A stretch of 64,000 bases of DNA from Uranotaenia lowii (Eukaryota > Arthropoda > Insecta > Diptera > Culicidae): assembly GCF_029784155.1 (NCBI RefSeq), contig NC_073693.1, positions 157,423,519 to 157,487,518 on the forward strand, read 5' to 3'. Position 1 is the first letter of the stretch. Each line of letters begins with the position of its first letter. Below, piece by piece: positions 12,991 through 24,370 of this stretch. A program made the translations under genes and the position numbers. The notes under the pieces are model-generated. The model was given only the letters and a program-made list of their open reading frames with translations. It was not told where the DNA came from and did no database searches.

Positions 12991-14150
12991 ACCCTAAGTG
13001 ATTGTTTACAAACACCCTTCATGCAATATATTGTGTACATGCCATTTGAAAAACCGTTGGTGCGTAGCTGAAGGATTGATATTCAATTACAAAACAGCTG
13101 AATTTCTTGATCACATAAGTTAGATCACTTTAACTTAATACATCTTGTACCTATCAGCACGTGTTGACAGCTCACTGCTGCCAACATTACAGAAATGCTT
13201 CATGATTAGGTGTCAATATTCAACAACCACTTTCTGCTTCAATCCGCCGCACACAGGAGTATTTTACTCAAAAACCTGGTCAAAACTCAAAATTTGAATT
13301 TCATTGGTTACTTTTATGTCAATGTTTATTTGGTTCTGGAATAAATTTAGCACCATGTACCGGTCAGTTTTTTGACATCTGATTTGTTTATAAGCTGTTG
13401 CAGCTGTCAAAACTGTAGTATTTTTATTAGATAGAACTTTTCTACAAATCGTTGAATCAGCGCGACTATGTTATGTCAATAAATAAAACTTTCTTAAGTG
13501 ACTAAAAATGAAAATTTGAAATGAAAAACTTCAATGGAGGGATGTTTAATAATTTTAAGTATAATAGACAAAATTCGATGACTATAGAGACAGTACGCAG
13601 TGCTTTGAAAATTCTTCTATTATTTTTTTGTTTTAAACGTTGTTTTTTTTTACAAATTAGCGTTTTTGTTTATGTTCCCAGCAAGTCTCGGCAAAATGTT
13701 TGATATCATTTGAAAATTGATAACCTCAATAACACTGGGTGACAGCCAAAAAATAGTCTGGGGTTTCTCAGCTGATTTAGACTAATTTTTGTGTCCTGAG
13801 TTAGAATATCACATTGATTTTGCTGTATCAGGTCAACTTTTTGAGATACAGTATTCTAATACCCTGACCTAATTGAACAAAACCATGGTCATTTTCGGAC
13901 TCAGGGCGTCAATATTAGTCTAATTCTAATTTTTTTGTTACTCAGTGTAATCACCTGCAAAAGAAAAAACTCGCGCAAACTCGCGCATTTTTTATATTTT
14001 TAAGTTGTAAGTTTAAAAATATTGATTGATTTTTTCCACAAAAAAGTCACCTAGGGCTTCGTTTATTTTAAATTAAAGCTTAGTAAAATTTATTGTTTTT
14101 TTTCGAATATTTTCAAATGTTATTTAACTTTCAAAAACATATATTATAAC

Positions 14151-14315
14151 TATCCATAAACCACGTAGACTGATTTTTGGTCATTTCAGACCTCCCCCTT
14201 TCCCCTTTTGTATACTTTTGTCCATATAAAATTTCGAAAATTTGTATGGAGCGTAGACTTTGGCCAAACCCCCCCCCCCTACCCTCCCCCCTGAAGTCTA
14301 CGTGGTTTATGGATG
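14151..14315. mobile_element. Small MITE with about 19-bp inverted ends
   Basis: The left end TATCCATAAACCACGTAGAC (from 14151) is matched by GTCTACGTGGTTTATGGAT at 14296-14314 in inverted orientation. The interior is pyrimidine-rich with a C-run. A diverged second copy follows at once (14327-14454): CTATCCATAAACCATGTG, then AAGTGGTTAATGGGTGGTCC inverted. So two related MITEs lie in tandem. Confidence 0.65.
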
Positions 14316-15857
14316 ATCCCTAAGGACTATCCATAAACCATGTGATCGAAATGTGATCAACTTTAAACCTCCTTCCATTCGTCATCAATGAAAACTCTTA
14401 TGAACCTTCAATCACCCCCAACCCTCAAAATACCAAGTGGTTAATGGGTGGTCCTCTACGTGAGTCAGGACAACCTCCAAAAAACATACAGTGTTAAATG
14501 ACTGGGAATTTTAGTTCAAAAGCAGAAAATTTCAACTAAATTCAAAGGCTGACAAAATCGGGATAAAATGCTGACAAAATCGGGGATAGACAAAATCGGG
14601 GGTAGACATAATCGGGAGCTGACAAAATCGGAACATTACTGTATTTTTAAATTTTTCAGCACCTCGATTTGACAAGTGCATTGGAAAAGTCTTTTATAAA
14701 CAGGATGAATACGAATTTGATTCTTTGATAATCATTGCACTTTTGGTAAGTTTAAAATTTAGGAAAAAAAATCGTTCTTCTGAGAGATTTGTCAGTACAA
14801 AACCGATTCTACTTGAATTCTAATACTGAACTGTAAATTCTGTTTAACCCTCATCCGCATTAGATTTCATTACCCTAATCAGCACTAGGAGTGTCAATTT
14901 GACACCACAAGCTCAAATCGTTATAACTTTTGGCGTGTTTGTTTGCTCTCCGAGTAGGTAGGGGAGAGGCGGGCTATATGCGCATATTAAGGAAAGCATT
15001 CATTTTCTCCCATATTCCAATAGATAGGAGTCTGAAAACTATATACACATGAGCGGACATCTGTTTTATATACGTTAGAGCATTTTTTTTGTGAAAATCT
15101 CTTACAGTTTTTGTGAAAATAATTTTATAATAAAAGAAGTCAAAATAGCCGATTTCCGAAACTGGCGGGCTAAATGCGCATATTTATGTTTAAAGCAATA
15201 TTTCATTAACACTTGCAATATTTTAATATTCTTTAATTGAAAATGGTAGAAACGGATGTTAAGCATACGTCAAGGGTGAAATTTTGGTGAAACTTTAAAC
15301 ATCACTAGTTCTTTTGTATTTAACATAGTTAGGTATGCCATATGGCCATATTTCATGGTAATATTTTGTTCATATCGTATTTTTATCAGAAAAGTATGAA
15401 GTTCTTCTTTTTTCGCTGTAAGATCGTGATTTGAGTGTACATTTAATGTTTCAATGATAAAAAGTTAAAAATTTATAAGACTAATCTATTTTTCTTGATA
15501 TAGGTATTAACCTGCCTTGATATGGGCATTCAGAACCTGTCTCTTATTCCAATATCTGATCATTTACAACCTTGCCAAAAGCTTCAATTTGTTGCATTCC
15601 CGATTTCCAGATGAACAAGAAAGAAAAACCATTAAAATTTTTGTTCACAGATTCTGTACGCACGATAATTAAAGTTCAATATATTATAACAAAACTGACA
15701 AAAATCTTGTTGATTTTTTTAATTTTTATGGCTTTATATAACAATCAAATTTCTTCATGCCATGTTTCAATAGCGTATTACCCTCAAACTGCACTGATTA
15801 GATACGTTGAATCTCCAGCCATATCGCCAATCGGCTGTATGCGCATATTACCTAACA

Positions 15858-18494
15858 TGCGCATTAGACTGCCTCAAATTTGTATGGGAAATTTAAAACT
15901 TGAAAAATGTTATACGCTGCAGGCTAAAATTGATCCTGGGCCTAGTACAAGTTCTCATGCCAAATTTGGGCCAGATCGGACCACGGGAAGGGGTCGCTCA
16001 ACGAGCCTGAAGTTTGTATGGGATTTTGAGACATTTTGTTCGAGAGGAACATGAAAAACCAGTTTTTCGTCGATAACTTTTGTCTCCTTCGACCGATTTC
16101 TTTCAAAAATAGGTTTTCTCAAAGCCTAAACTATGACAAATATTTCATCCGAAGGTTGCATTTCAATTAGAGTTAAGATAAAAAAGTTATTAAGCTCCAA
16201 AAATTGGCTAACTTTTTAAGGGTGATATTCATCACTGTTTTAATGAGGCGACTAAATGTCCGACCAGAACACTCAATGTGAAATGCCTGCCGTTTCGTCA
16301 AATAATGATCGATTTTAATCATTGTTGTTGTGCTCGATTGCAATTTTTAATGTTTTTCTAAAATTTGAGTTTGGATGATATTCACTTGTTTGTTCGGAAG
16401 AAGTAAGGGCGGAAAAATGCTTGACAATTTAAAAAAAAATTGCATAACCACAGGGGCTTAGGAACATGACTGGACGATTTATGATGCCAAATAAAAAACC
16501 AGTTTACAGCAACATCTTTGGTTTCCTTTAGCCGATTTCTTTCTTCGGGTTTTCTTGAAGCCTAAATTATGACTATTATTTTATCCGAAGACTGCATTTC
16601 GATAAGAGTTAAGATTCAAAAGTTATTAGGCTTCAAAAATGGGCTAACTTTTTTACAATGGTATTCAAAACTGTTAATGAAGCGTCAATATGTTCGATCG
16701 TCCCGATTCATTTACATTGATGAATACTATCCTTTCAGAACAACCGTTTTTTAAAGGAACCGGCCAACGGGAACCAAAGTTAATGATGAAAAGCAGGTTT
16801 TTCACGTTTCTTCCGAGCAAAATGTCTCAAAATCCCAAACAAACCTCAGGCTCGTAGAGCGACCCCTTCCCGTGATCCGATCTGGCCCAAATTTGGCATG
16901 AGATAATGTACTAGGACTGGAATCAATTTTAGCCTGCAGCGCATAATATTTCACAGGTTTTGAATTTCTCATACAAATTTGGGGTAGTCTATTGTACATA
17001 TTTCCGCCTTTGGGAGGGGATTATGTTTCATCTTATCTACCCAAACTCAGGATCATTTTTTTTTTCTCAAAAAATCTATTCAGAATGGTTGTTACTCTCA
17101 GACCCAACCGCCAACATTTTTTTTTTGATCGAAAAAAACATGGACCAACGCTTTATGGTGCCAATAAAATGATATTTTTACATTTTTCTCACGTTTTTAT
17201 TATATTAGTTGCTCTGGCTTTTTTTGACGAAAATGTTTTCTTGGAAGAAAAACAAGATATGGTTCAAGCGAATTAACAAAATGTAACACATGAGGATCGA
17301 AGCCTCAAAGTCAAAATCGAGAATTTTGATCTGCTCAAAGATTTTAAACTTGCAAGTTTTGTTTCGAGGAACACGAACAGTTTTTTTTAAATCACTGGTT
17401 TATCAAAAGACTTTTTAAAAGAAAATCCCAACAAATGGAATCAAAACCGAGACTATTTAAAATCCAGAGATATTTTAAAGATGGTAACCGTAGTGAACGA
17501 CTGTGCCGAAAGAGTTGTTGCATTGATTTCGGAATTTAATGGAAAAATAACCAAATATGAAGAACAACTGCAATATTTATTGAAAGTAGTTGAGGCACAT
17601 CGAAAAAAAATCAAATCTCTTACAAAAAATAACTTGATCTGAAATGTTGTGCATAAATTTTGAATTTTGTAAGTTATTCTATGATAAAAAAAAAGTTTTT
17701 GAAATATAATAATTTTTTTTAGTTCAAACCCTACTAGGAAATAACTTCGCGTGTCAACCTCATTATTTTTTGTAATAAAAAACACTCTAAACCAAATGAT
17801 GTACTTAGTTTTAACTACAGCTAAAATTATAGAAAAACGTGAAAAGACTGTAAATGGACCTGTTTTTCGAAAATTTATCTTTTTATTGGCACCACAAATC
17901 GTCCAGTCATGTTCCTAAGCCCCTGTGGTTATGCAATTTTTTTTTAAATTGTCAAGCATTTTTCCGCCCTTACTTCTTCCGAACTAACAAGTGTATATCA
18001 TCCAAACTCAAATTTTAGAAAAACATTAAAAATTGCAATCGAGCACAACAACAATGGTTAAATTCGGTCATTATTTGACGAAACGGCATGCATTTCACAT
18101 TGAGTGTTCTGGTCGGACATTTAGTCGCCTCATTAAAACAGTGATGAATATCACCCTTAAAAAAGTTAGCCAATTTTTGAAGCTTAATAACTCTAATTGA
18201 AATGCAACCTTCGGATGAAATATTTGTCATAGTTTAGGCTTTGAGAAAACCCGTTTTTGAAAGAAATCGGTCGAAGGAGACAAAAGTTATCGACGAAAAA
18301 CTGGTTTTTCATGTTCCTCTCGAACAAAATGTCTCAAAATCCCATACAAACTTCAGACTCGTTGAGCGACCCCATCCCGTGGTCCGATCCGGCCCAAATT
18401 TGGCATGAGATCTTGTACTAGGCCCAGGATCAATTTTAGCCTGCAGCGTATAACTTTTTCAAAAGTCGGGTCATTTGGGGCAGTCTAATGCGCA
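15858..18494. repeat. Foldback: two arms of about 0.6 kb in inverted orientation
   Basis: The left arm (15858-about 16496) is a close inverted copy of the right arm (about 17881-18494). Both begin at their outer ends with TGCGCATTAGACTGCC and share GACCACGGGA..GGGTCGCTCAACGAG-type blocks. Between them lie two more diverged partial copies: a direct one at about 16495-16745 and an inverted one at about 16796-16995. The result is a nested, four-copy foldback. Open frames in the arms are mirrored fragments with no known domain. Confidence 0.8.
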
Positions 18495-18509
18495 TTTAGG
18501 AACACTTCC

Positions 18510-18624
18510 CCCTACGGTTGGTGGTGATTCGGGCAGAGAGCGAAGCCGACAGACGAAATAACGATGCGTGTCGTGTATTCGTCTGTCGGCTTCACTCTCT
18601 GCCCGAATCACCACCCACCGTAGG
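18510..18624. repeat. Hairpin with about 49-bp arms
   Basis: The left arm (from 18510, CCTACGGTTGGTGGTGATTC) and the right arm (to 18624, ending CACCCACCGTAGGG) are inverted complements with two mismatches across about 49 bp. They are separated by a loop of about 17 nt around ACGATGCGTGTCG. The hairpin sits exactly between two TAGGGG-type element ends, so it may be the junction of two adjacent TIR elements. Confidence 0.8.
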
Positions 18625-19483
18625 GGAGAGGTATCCTAAATGGGCCTATCGGGTTAAATGACCCTACGGCTGTTTGATGAAATGGCTGACTAGTCAGCTT
18701 ATCTGACCAATGCATTTTGACGGTGATACGCTTAGAACATAAGGCAAAAAAATTTTTATGAATTTACTAACTCAAAAAAAAATTAAAAAATCATACAAGG
18801 TTTTGATACATTTTGATGTAATATTTCGACTTTTAAAAATTATACATAAAGAAGCTTAAAACAGAAACTACGATGGTTTTTGTTTCTTACTCAAATGAAC
18901 TTTAGAAATTAAACATATTTCAGCTTTAGTGGAGGTTTAGTAATGATTATATAGTGGAATAATAGAGTGTTTTTGTATGCTCCCATCATGTTTGTAAAAT
19001 GCCTCCATCCTAAAATAACAGGTTAAATAGAATAAATAAATGATTTTTATCATTGAACCTTCAAATCTAAGCTCTGAATAACATCTTAAGAGAGAATTGA
19101 AGATCTAAAAACAGATTTGATAAAATCTTTCTCATGGATAAACTGCCTCCATAGTATGGCAATCCTAACTTTAGTTTTATTCCATGAAATTATAATATAC
19201 ATAGATTTTTCTAAAACTTTAGCTTTGTCGTACGGAAATTAATATTTTCTTGCAGTTTCAATGAAATTCTACGGAAATATTACCCTAAGGACAGAAATTT
19301 TGTTCAGAGCATGAATAGGCGCATTTAGCCCGCACGGTTTGAGGTTCGACATTTTAGACAACACTCACAATAAAATCATTTTCTTGGAAACAAAAGAAAA
19401 TTTTAACATGAAAATTACTCCAATGTATAGAAAACAGATGCCTGCACACGTGCATATAGTTTCTGTACACATATTCGATGTAA

Positions 19484-19800
19484 TTTTATGAAATGAATTT
19501 GCGGCTTTATCGGTGAGGGTTAAAGAGTTGAAATGAAAGACGGATAGAAGATCAGAAGAAAATTCTAAGGTGGTGAAAAGAGCGAAGAGCATTTGAAATA
19601 GAAGCTTGACCACATGCTAAATTCTTTGTCCCGCATCAAGTTAATTGATGCGGGACAAAGAATTTAGCATGTGGTCAAGCTTCTATTTCAAATGCTCTTC
19701 GCTCTTTTCACCACCTTAGAATTTTCTTCTGATCTTCTATCCGTCTTTCATTTCAACTCTTTAACCCTCACCGATAAAGCCGCAAATTCATTTCATAAAA
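19484..19800. repeat. Perfect palindrome: 156-bp arms, 5-nt loop
   Basis: 19484-19639 and 19645-19800 are exact reverse complements over all 156 positions, with loop GTTAA at 19640-19644. A 12-bp direct repeat ATTCGATGTAAT lies outside at 19473-19484 and 19832-19843. This could be a target duplication, although about 31 extra bases lie between the right arm and the right copy. The arms contain no recognisable gene. Confidence 0.9.
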
Positions 19801-21726
19801 CAAATTCACGGTGATTTCTCCTCTTAAAATAATTCGATGTAATATTTGATTAAATCGGTGTTCTGCTTAATAGGCGCATATAGCCCGCTCCTCCCCTACC
19901 TACTCGAAGAGCAAACAAACACGTTTTGCTGGACCGCTGCTTGTAGTTCTAGAAATTCAGGAATGATTTTACGTTTATAATTTTTATATTTTTGTGAAAT
20001 CTCACTGCGTGAATTGTAGCACCTAACTAGAATGTAGATTAAATGTGCTTTCCAATGAATATACTTTTGATTGGTCCAAGCAAAGTAAAAGCACTGAAAA
20101 TCCGGGTACAACCTGACGGTGGACCACAAAAAGAGATGAAATTTCAATTTGTAAAAAAAATGCGCAAAGTAGTGAACTTTGAAAAATTACAGTAATTTCA
20201 ATTTTTGGTGCATCAAAAATCTAAAGACAGCAAAATGTTAGAATTTTCATAAAGTTTGTTGTCATATTTTTTCTAAAACTCTACCATCGCTCAAACAGTA
20301 TTTACTAGCAATTGAATGAAAACTAGGTTTTTTAGACCATATTTTTGAACTTTTTGTGACCATTTTATTAAAACAAATTTAAAAAAAATATTTCTTGCCT
20401 TCATGATGTAGGAATTAACTTCAGCTTTCATATGCATAAGGCAAATATTTTTTTGGACGTGTAACATATGAACTACAGAAGTTTTCGTGAGGCATGTTTT
20501 TTCGGATTTTTTTTTCTTTAATGCTGAATAACGAGAAAACTTGTAACTTTAGCTGAATATAATGTTCTAAACATATTTTACTGACATTACAAGTTTTCTA
20601 TTGATATAAGTTTTATATGAAGTTCCTAATAATTCACACGACTTAAATAGATTTTACTTTTGTGGTGTCAAAATGACACCCAAAGTCGGAAAAGGGAGTT
20701 TTTTTGTTCGTCCATAAAAAAGTAAAGATGCAATATTGAAGAACTTTTGAATTCATTAAGGGTCCCCGAAGAAATTTTTGTATTTTGAAGCTTCTGAAAA
20801 AAGTTACAAGCCTTCAAATTTGCAATGGTGTCAAAATGACACCCTAATGCGGATGAGGGTTAATTTTTCATCATTGATGTACTTATACATAAATACAAAG
20901 CAAGATGCCAATTAAAATATATTAAGAAAATTGAAAAAGTTATTAAATTTGAATGGATGAAAGAAGTTGTTGAAATAGAATTCAAGTTAGGAATGGTTGA
21001 AGTTGATGTTAAATTATTGTTTGAATTATGATGTTGATAAATTCGGTGATTATTTTTACGAATGATTTTATTACGATCTTACTATCTTTCTGAGGCTATT
21101 CAAACTCCTCAATATTAGGACTAGAGTCCGCTTGAATGCTCTTTAAACCAATGATATGTAGTCACCAAATCCCAATCGGAAAACATTGAAAAAATTGTTG
21201 TGGGATTCACAGATAACGTATCAAATACCGTAAAATTTTGATAACTTGAAAACCGTTATTTCAGCGACGGTATTGTTTTTGGTAAAATTATATGAGACCC
21301 TCAGAGCTAAAGACGTATATGTAAGTGCAAAAATGATGGATTTTGAGTAAATAATGCCAAAAGATTCTCGATGATTAAAATTTAATTGGGTGAATTTTTC
21401 AGATTTTATAATTTATTCTTATACTTGTACGCTCGAAAGAAAATTTCAACTGTTCGAAAAATAAATGGAAAATGGTCAAACACAATAATTTAAATGCATG
21501 TTTTCTCGAAATTAGTTTTTAAACAATTTTATCCCTTTGGCTTATATCACTTCAAGGAGATTTTCAGATCTCTGTTTCGAATTTTGTTAGTGTAGATTCA
21601 GATATATTTATCCAAATGATATACGCAGATCAAGAAAAATGTCAAATTCTTAGACCATAACTTTTCCAAAAAAAGCTTCGCGGGCCACAAAAAGTTGGTG
21701 ATGGTTTGGCCACCCATGGTCTAGAT

Positions 21727-22165
21727 TAAGCTTATCCTGATTGCCTGGCTTAACCTGGAATGGCCCGGATATTTGATGCAAAACTTGTAACTGCTACGGT
21801 CCTGGTTACCCGGATTTCGTTGAAAAAAGCCCAGACACTGCCCACGGTTAAAATAGTTTTTGATTTTTCCGTCCAAAACTTATTTTAAAGTAAGTTTTAT
21901 CAAAATAATCATTAATAGTTTTTTGGAAGCCGATTGGAAGCGATTTGCAATCTTTTTATGTGTTTTGATAAAATCAAAAGTTTCATGTGTTTCTTTTCTC
22001 TTGGTTTATGTTGAATAACTCTTGGGTTTTGACTAAATTTGCCAGGATGTTGTTCGGTTTTTTTAATTGAAAAATTGAAAACAAATGCTTTTAATTTTGT
22101 AATTTTTTTTAAACATAAAAGCTCGGTTTTTACTAGACCTGGATACGAGCATGAAAAATTTATAA
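21727..22165. repeat. Dispersed MITE-like repeat, copy 2
   Basis: A diverged same-orientation copy of the repeat at 9921-10432. It shares TTACCCGGATTTCGTTGAAAA-like text and the CCTGGATACG motif. It starts immediately outside the right target duplication of the hAT-like element. No coding sequence. Confidence 0.5.
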
Positions 22166-24370
22166 TTAAGTAAGAACTTAGTTTTTAAAAATCGTTCTTT
22201 AATTCCAAAGTGAAAAATTTTTGAACGACTTTTGATAAGTGATTTTTTTTAATTTCAACACCCTTGATTTAAAAGATCTGTTTGAAAAAGTTCATCCATG
22301 GCACTCAGCAGAAGCATGGCAATGAAACTTTTTGTTTAAATTCCGATAAAGTCATACGTGTTTATCAGGATATATCCTGTGTTTGACATCGAAGCAAGTT
22401 CGCTGCATATTAATGTTTTTAATCTCGTACATATTTTGTTCCCAGAGTGAACTTAAAAGATTTCCTTCGGGTCCGAAAAAAACCACCCAACGTTCCAGTG
22501 AGCTCTGTTAGTTGTGATGGATATGAACTACATTTCTTCCGTTAAGTTATTGACCTTCGTCTGTAATTCTTTTGATTTTCAATTTTCCCATCTTTTTCCG
22601 AATCTCTTTTTAAAAAAAGTGTTGAACTGAATTAAAGCAAATAATTGCAAAAAAAAAAAAGAATTCAAAAGTTTGGCTCCTCAAAACCTCAAGGTATGAG
22701 CCGTTTCAAATAAAGAATTTATAAAAAAAAACTTGTACATTCACCTGTTAGACCTGAAATTGGTTTTTTAAGTTATGTGTAATTTCATATGAACGCTATT
22801 CAGTGACACGTTGCCTGTTTTGTTTACTGAAGATTTTCTGAATTTTTGCGAATTTTTGGCTTTAAACCTAAATTTCCATTTAAAGAGATTTTTGCATTTA
22901 AGGATCTGCATTTTTTTTAATCTCAAAACTGACTGTTCAGAACTTGTTTTTATATTAATGTAAACCAAATGCAATGATTTAATTCACAAATCATCATTCA
23001 GTCTAACAATAAATTAAAAATTAAACTGACAACCTCACATGTTAATTTGCATTACTCCTACTTTCCTACCTATTTTATTTCATAACAGTGAAATCCATAA
23101 GCAAATTTGTTAAACAAAAAATCAGTCTTTTTTTGTTTCATAATCGATCCTTTTTTTCTTCCTTTCCTGGCCGAAACTTCAGAAAGTTCAGCAAGTAATG
23201 CAAATCCTCCATCGGCTGATTAATATGCTCCGGTCGAATGTCTGAATCAAACATCATTTATGCAAATATCAAATATTTGTCTTGCTTCCACCAGAAATCC
23301 GACGAGTTGATCCGTTTTGGCTTCATCTTGTGATAAAACGAAAAACTGCAGCTTGTTACCCGTCTGCAGGGTGGTTCATGTTCATGTTTTTGATGAAAGG
23401 TGTTAATTTATATTTGCAACTAGTTGATAGACGTTCCCTTTTCACATTTGATGTTAATGTTATAGTAAAGTTGAGGTTAAAAATGTATTTTAAATTATTT
23501 TAAGAAAATTATTGGTCGAAACACAAACAACTATATGAACCACCCAATGGCAAAGTTTAACCGGCAAAGTCCACCGGAACTTTCCCGTTTCTCGTATCCC
23601 CCAGAAGCACAAAGTCCGCTGTAATGAACCGGCTCATGTTTTCGGCTGTGGCTGTGGCACAATACCGGGCCCGGATTAACTCTTGCCACCCCGAACGAAA
23701 GCTGAAAATTTTTCCCGCTTCCCGAAAAAGCCGACCGACTGACTGGCCCCGGTCTTTCATTCAATTCAACCCACACGTTTTTGAACCCTGCCCGGGAAAG
23801 CTGGGCAAGATGGATGGTTCTGATTGTATTTTTCTATCAACCATCACAGCTTTTGACTTTGGCTGATGGCTGGCTGGCTGGCTGGCTGAGCTTTTGGAAG
23901 GATGCTTTTCCTCCGTTTTTGGGGTCCAGGGTTCCAGCAAACTTGGCACACTTTTTGTGGTCGAATATCACGTTTCATTCCAATCAATTTGTTTTGAATC
24001 ATAGGAAAAACTTTCCAACCGCCAACTTACAGTATGAGTGAGTGATTTTTGCTCGATTCTGACAGATACGAACTTGAAGTTCATTTTATTAAATTGAATT
24101 CCGGTCAAGATTTGCTCGCAAGTTCTAGAAGTGTATGCCTCAGAAGATTTTTAAAGAATATTGTAAATTCATAACGCGAAAATGATAACTCGATCAAATG
24201 GAGTCGTCTGTTTCCATTTTTTTTTAGTAAAAAAATAACAAAAATAAACGTGAATGTGAAACTTAAGCCGCGGATTACAGTGAGTGAACTTTTCTATGAA
24301 TAAAAAAACAGCAAGCTGCAACTCAGGAGGGAATGAAAAACCAATCTTAAACCAAAACAAAATAAATAAT
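22166..24370. other. Intergenic DNA, no gene recognised
   Basis: The first half is AT-rich and 23540-23960 is more GC-balanced. A short (GGCT)n run lies at about 23868-23887. Overlapping open frames on both strands at 23531-24041 lack splice-supported structure or known motifs. It may be single-copy host intergenic or intronic sequence. Confidence 0.45.

Larger units (their letters stand above)
12538..14641. mobile_element. TA-flanked TIR element, Tc1/mariner-pogo type, 2.1 kb, non-autonomous
   Basis: The left end is CAGTATTGTTCCGATTTTG. The right end is the inverted complement with one mismatch, ending CGGAACATTACTG. Both abut TA (12536-12537, 14642-14643). CAGT-type ends with TA duplication fit the pogo/Tigger branch. 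CTGACAAAATCGG motifs recur near both ends (about 12571-12610 and 14549-14631) and may be transposase binding sites. No DDE transposase is visible. Other repeats are nested inside (12726-12930, 14151-14315). Confidence 0.75.
14934..19923. mobile_element. Inner TIR-bounded block (GTAGGTAGGGGAG ends), about 5 kb
   Basis: About 55 bp at 14934-14988 matches the reverse complement of 19869-19923 with a few mismatches; both contain GAGTAGGTAGGGGAG and CGGGCTATATGCGC. The GGGGAGAGG...TAAATG/TATATGCGC end type appears again at 18509-18513 and 18621-18655, so several members of this family may be stacked here. TA occurs at the TAGGGG junction, so the true ends may lie inside the TIR (about 14957 and 19899). 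No coding sequence was recognised. Confidence 0.6.
14848..20859. mobile_element. piggyBac-like non-autonomous element, 6.0 kb, TTAA target duplication
   Basis: The ends are perfect inverted repeats: CCCTCATCCGCATTAG at 14848 and CTAATGCGGATGAGGG ending at 20859. TTAA lies directly outside each (14844-14847, 20860-20863). CCC ends with TTAA duplication are the piggyBac signature. GTGTCAAAATGACACC-like palindromes recur subterminally (about 14891, 20660, 20827). No transposase is visible. Most of the length is a further TIR-bounded block (14934-19923) carrying foldbacks. Confidence 0.78.
9755..21718. mobile_element. Large hAT-like non-autonomous element (about 12 kb) filled with nested insertions
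   Basis: The left end is CATGGGTGGTCAACG (9755). The right end, read inward on minus, is CATGGGTGGCCAAACC (21718), so the TIR is about 13 bp with one mismatch. Both ends continue into GGGCC-rich subterminal sequence. GTCTAGAT is duplicated exactly outside both ends. Removing recognisable nested elements (9921-10432, 10756-12455, 12538-14641, 14848-20859) leaves roughly 2 kb of original element. No hAT transposase or BED finger is visible, so mobility would have been supplied in trans. Confidence 0.7.

Noticed and set aside
23531..24041. Several overlapping open frames in a GC-balanced patch
   Set aside because: Frames overlap on both strands with similar lengths and no domain, and no start context or splice sites favour one.
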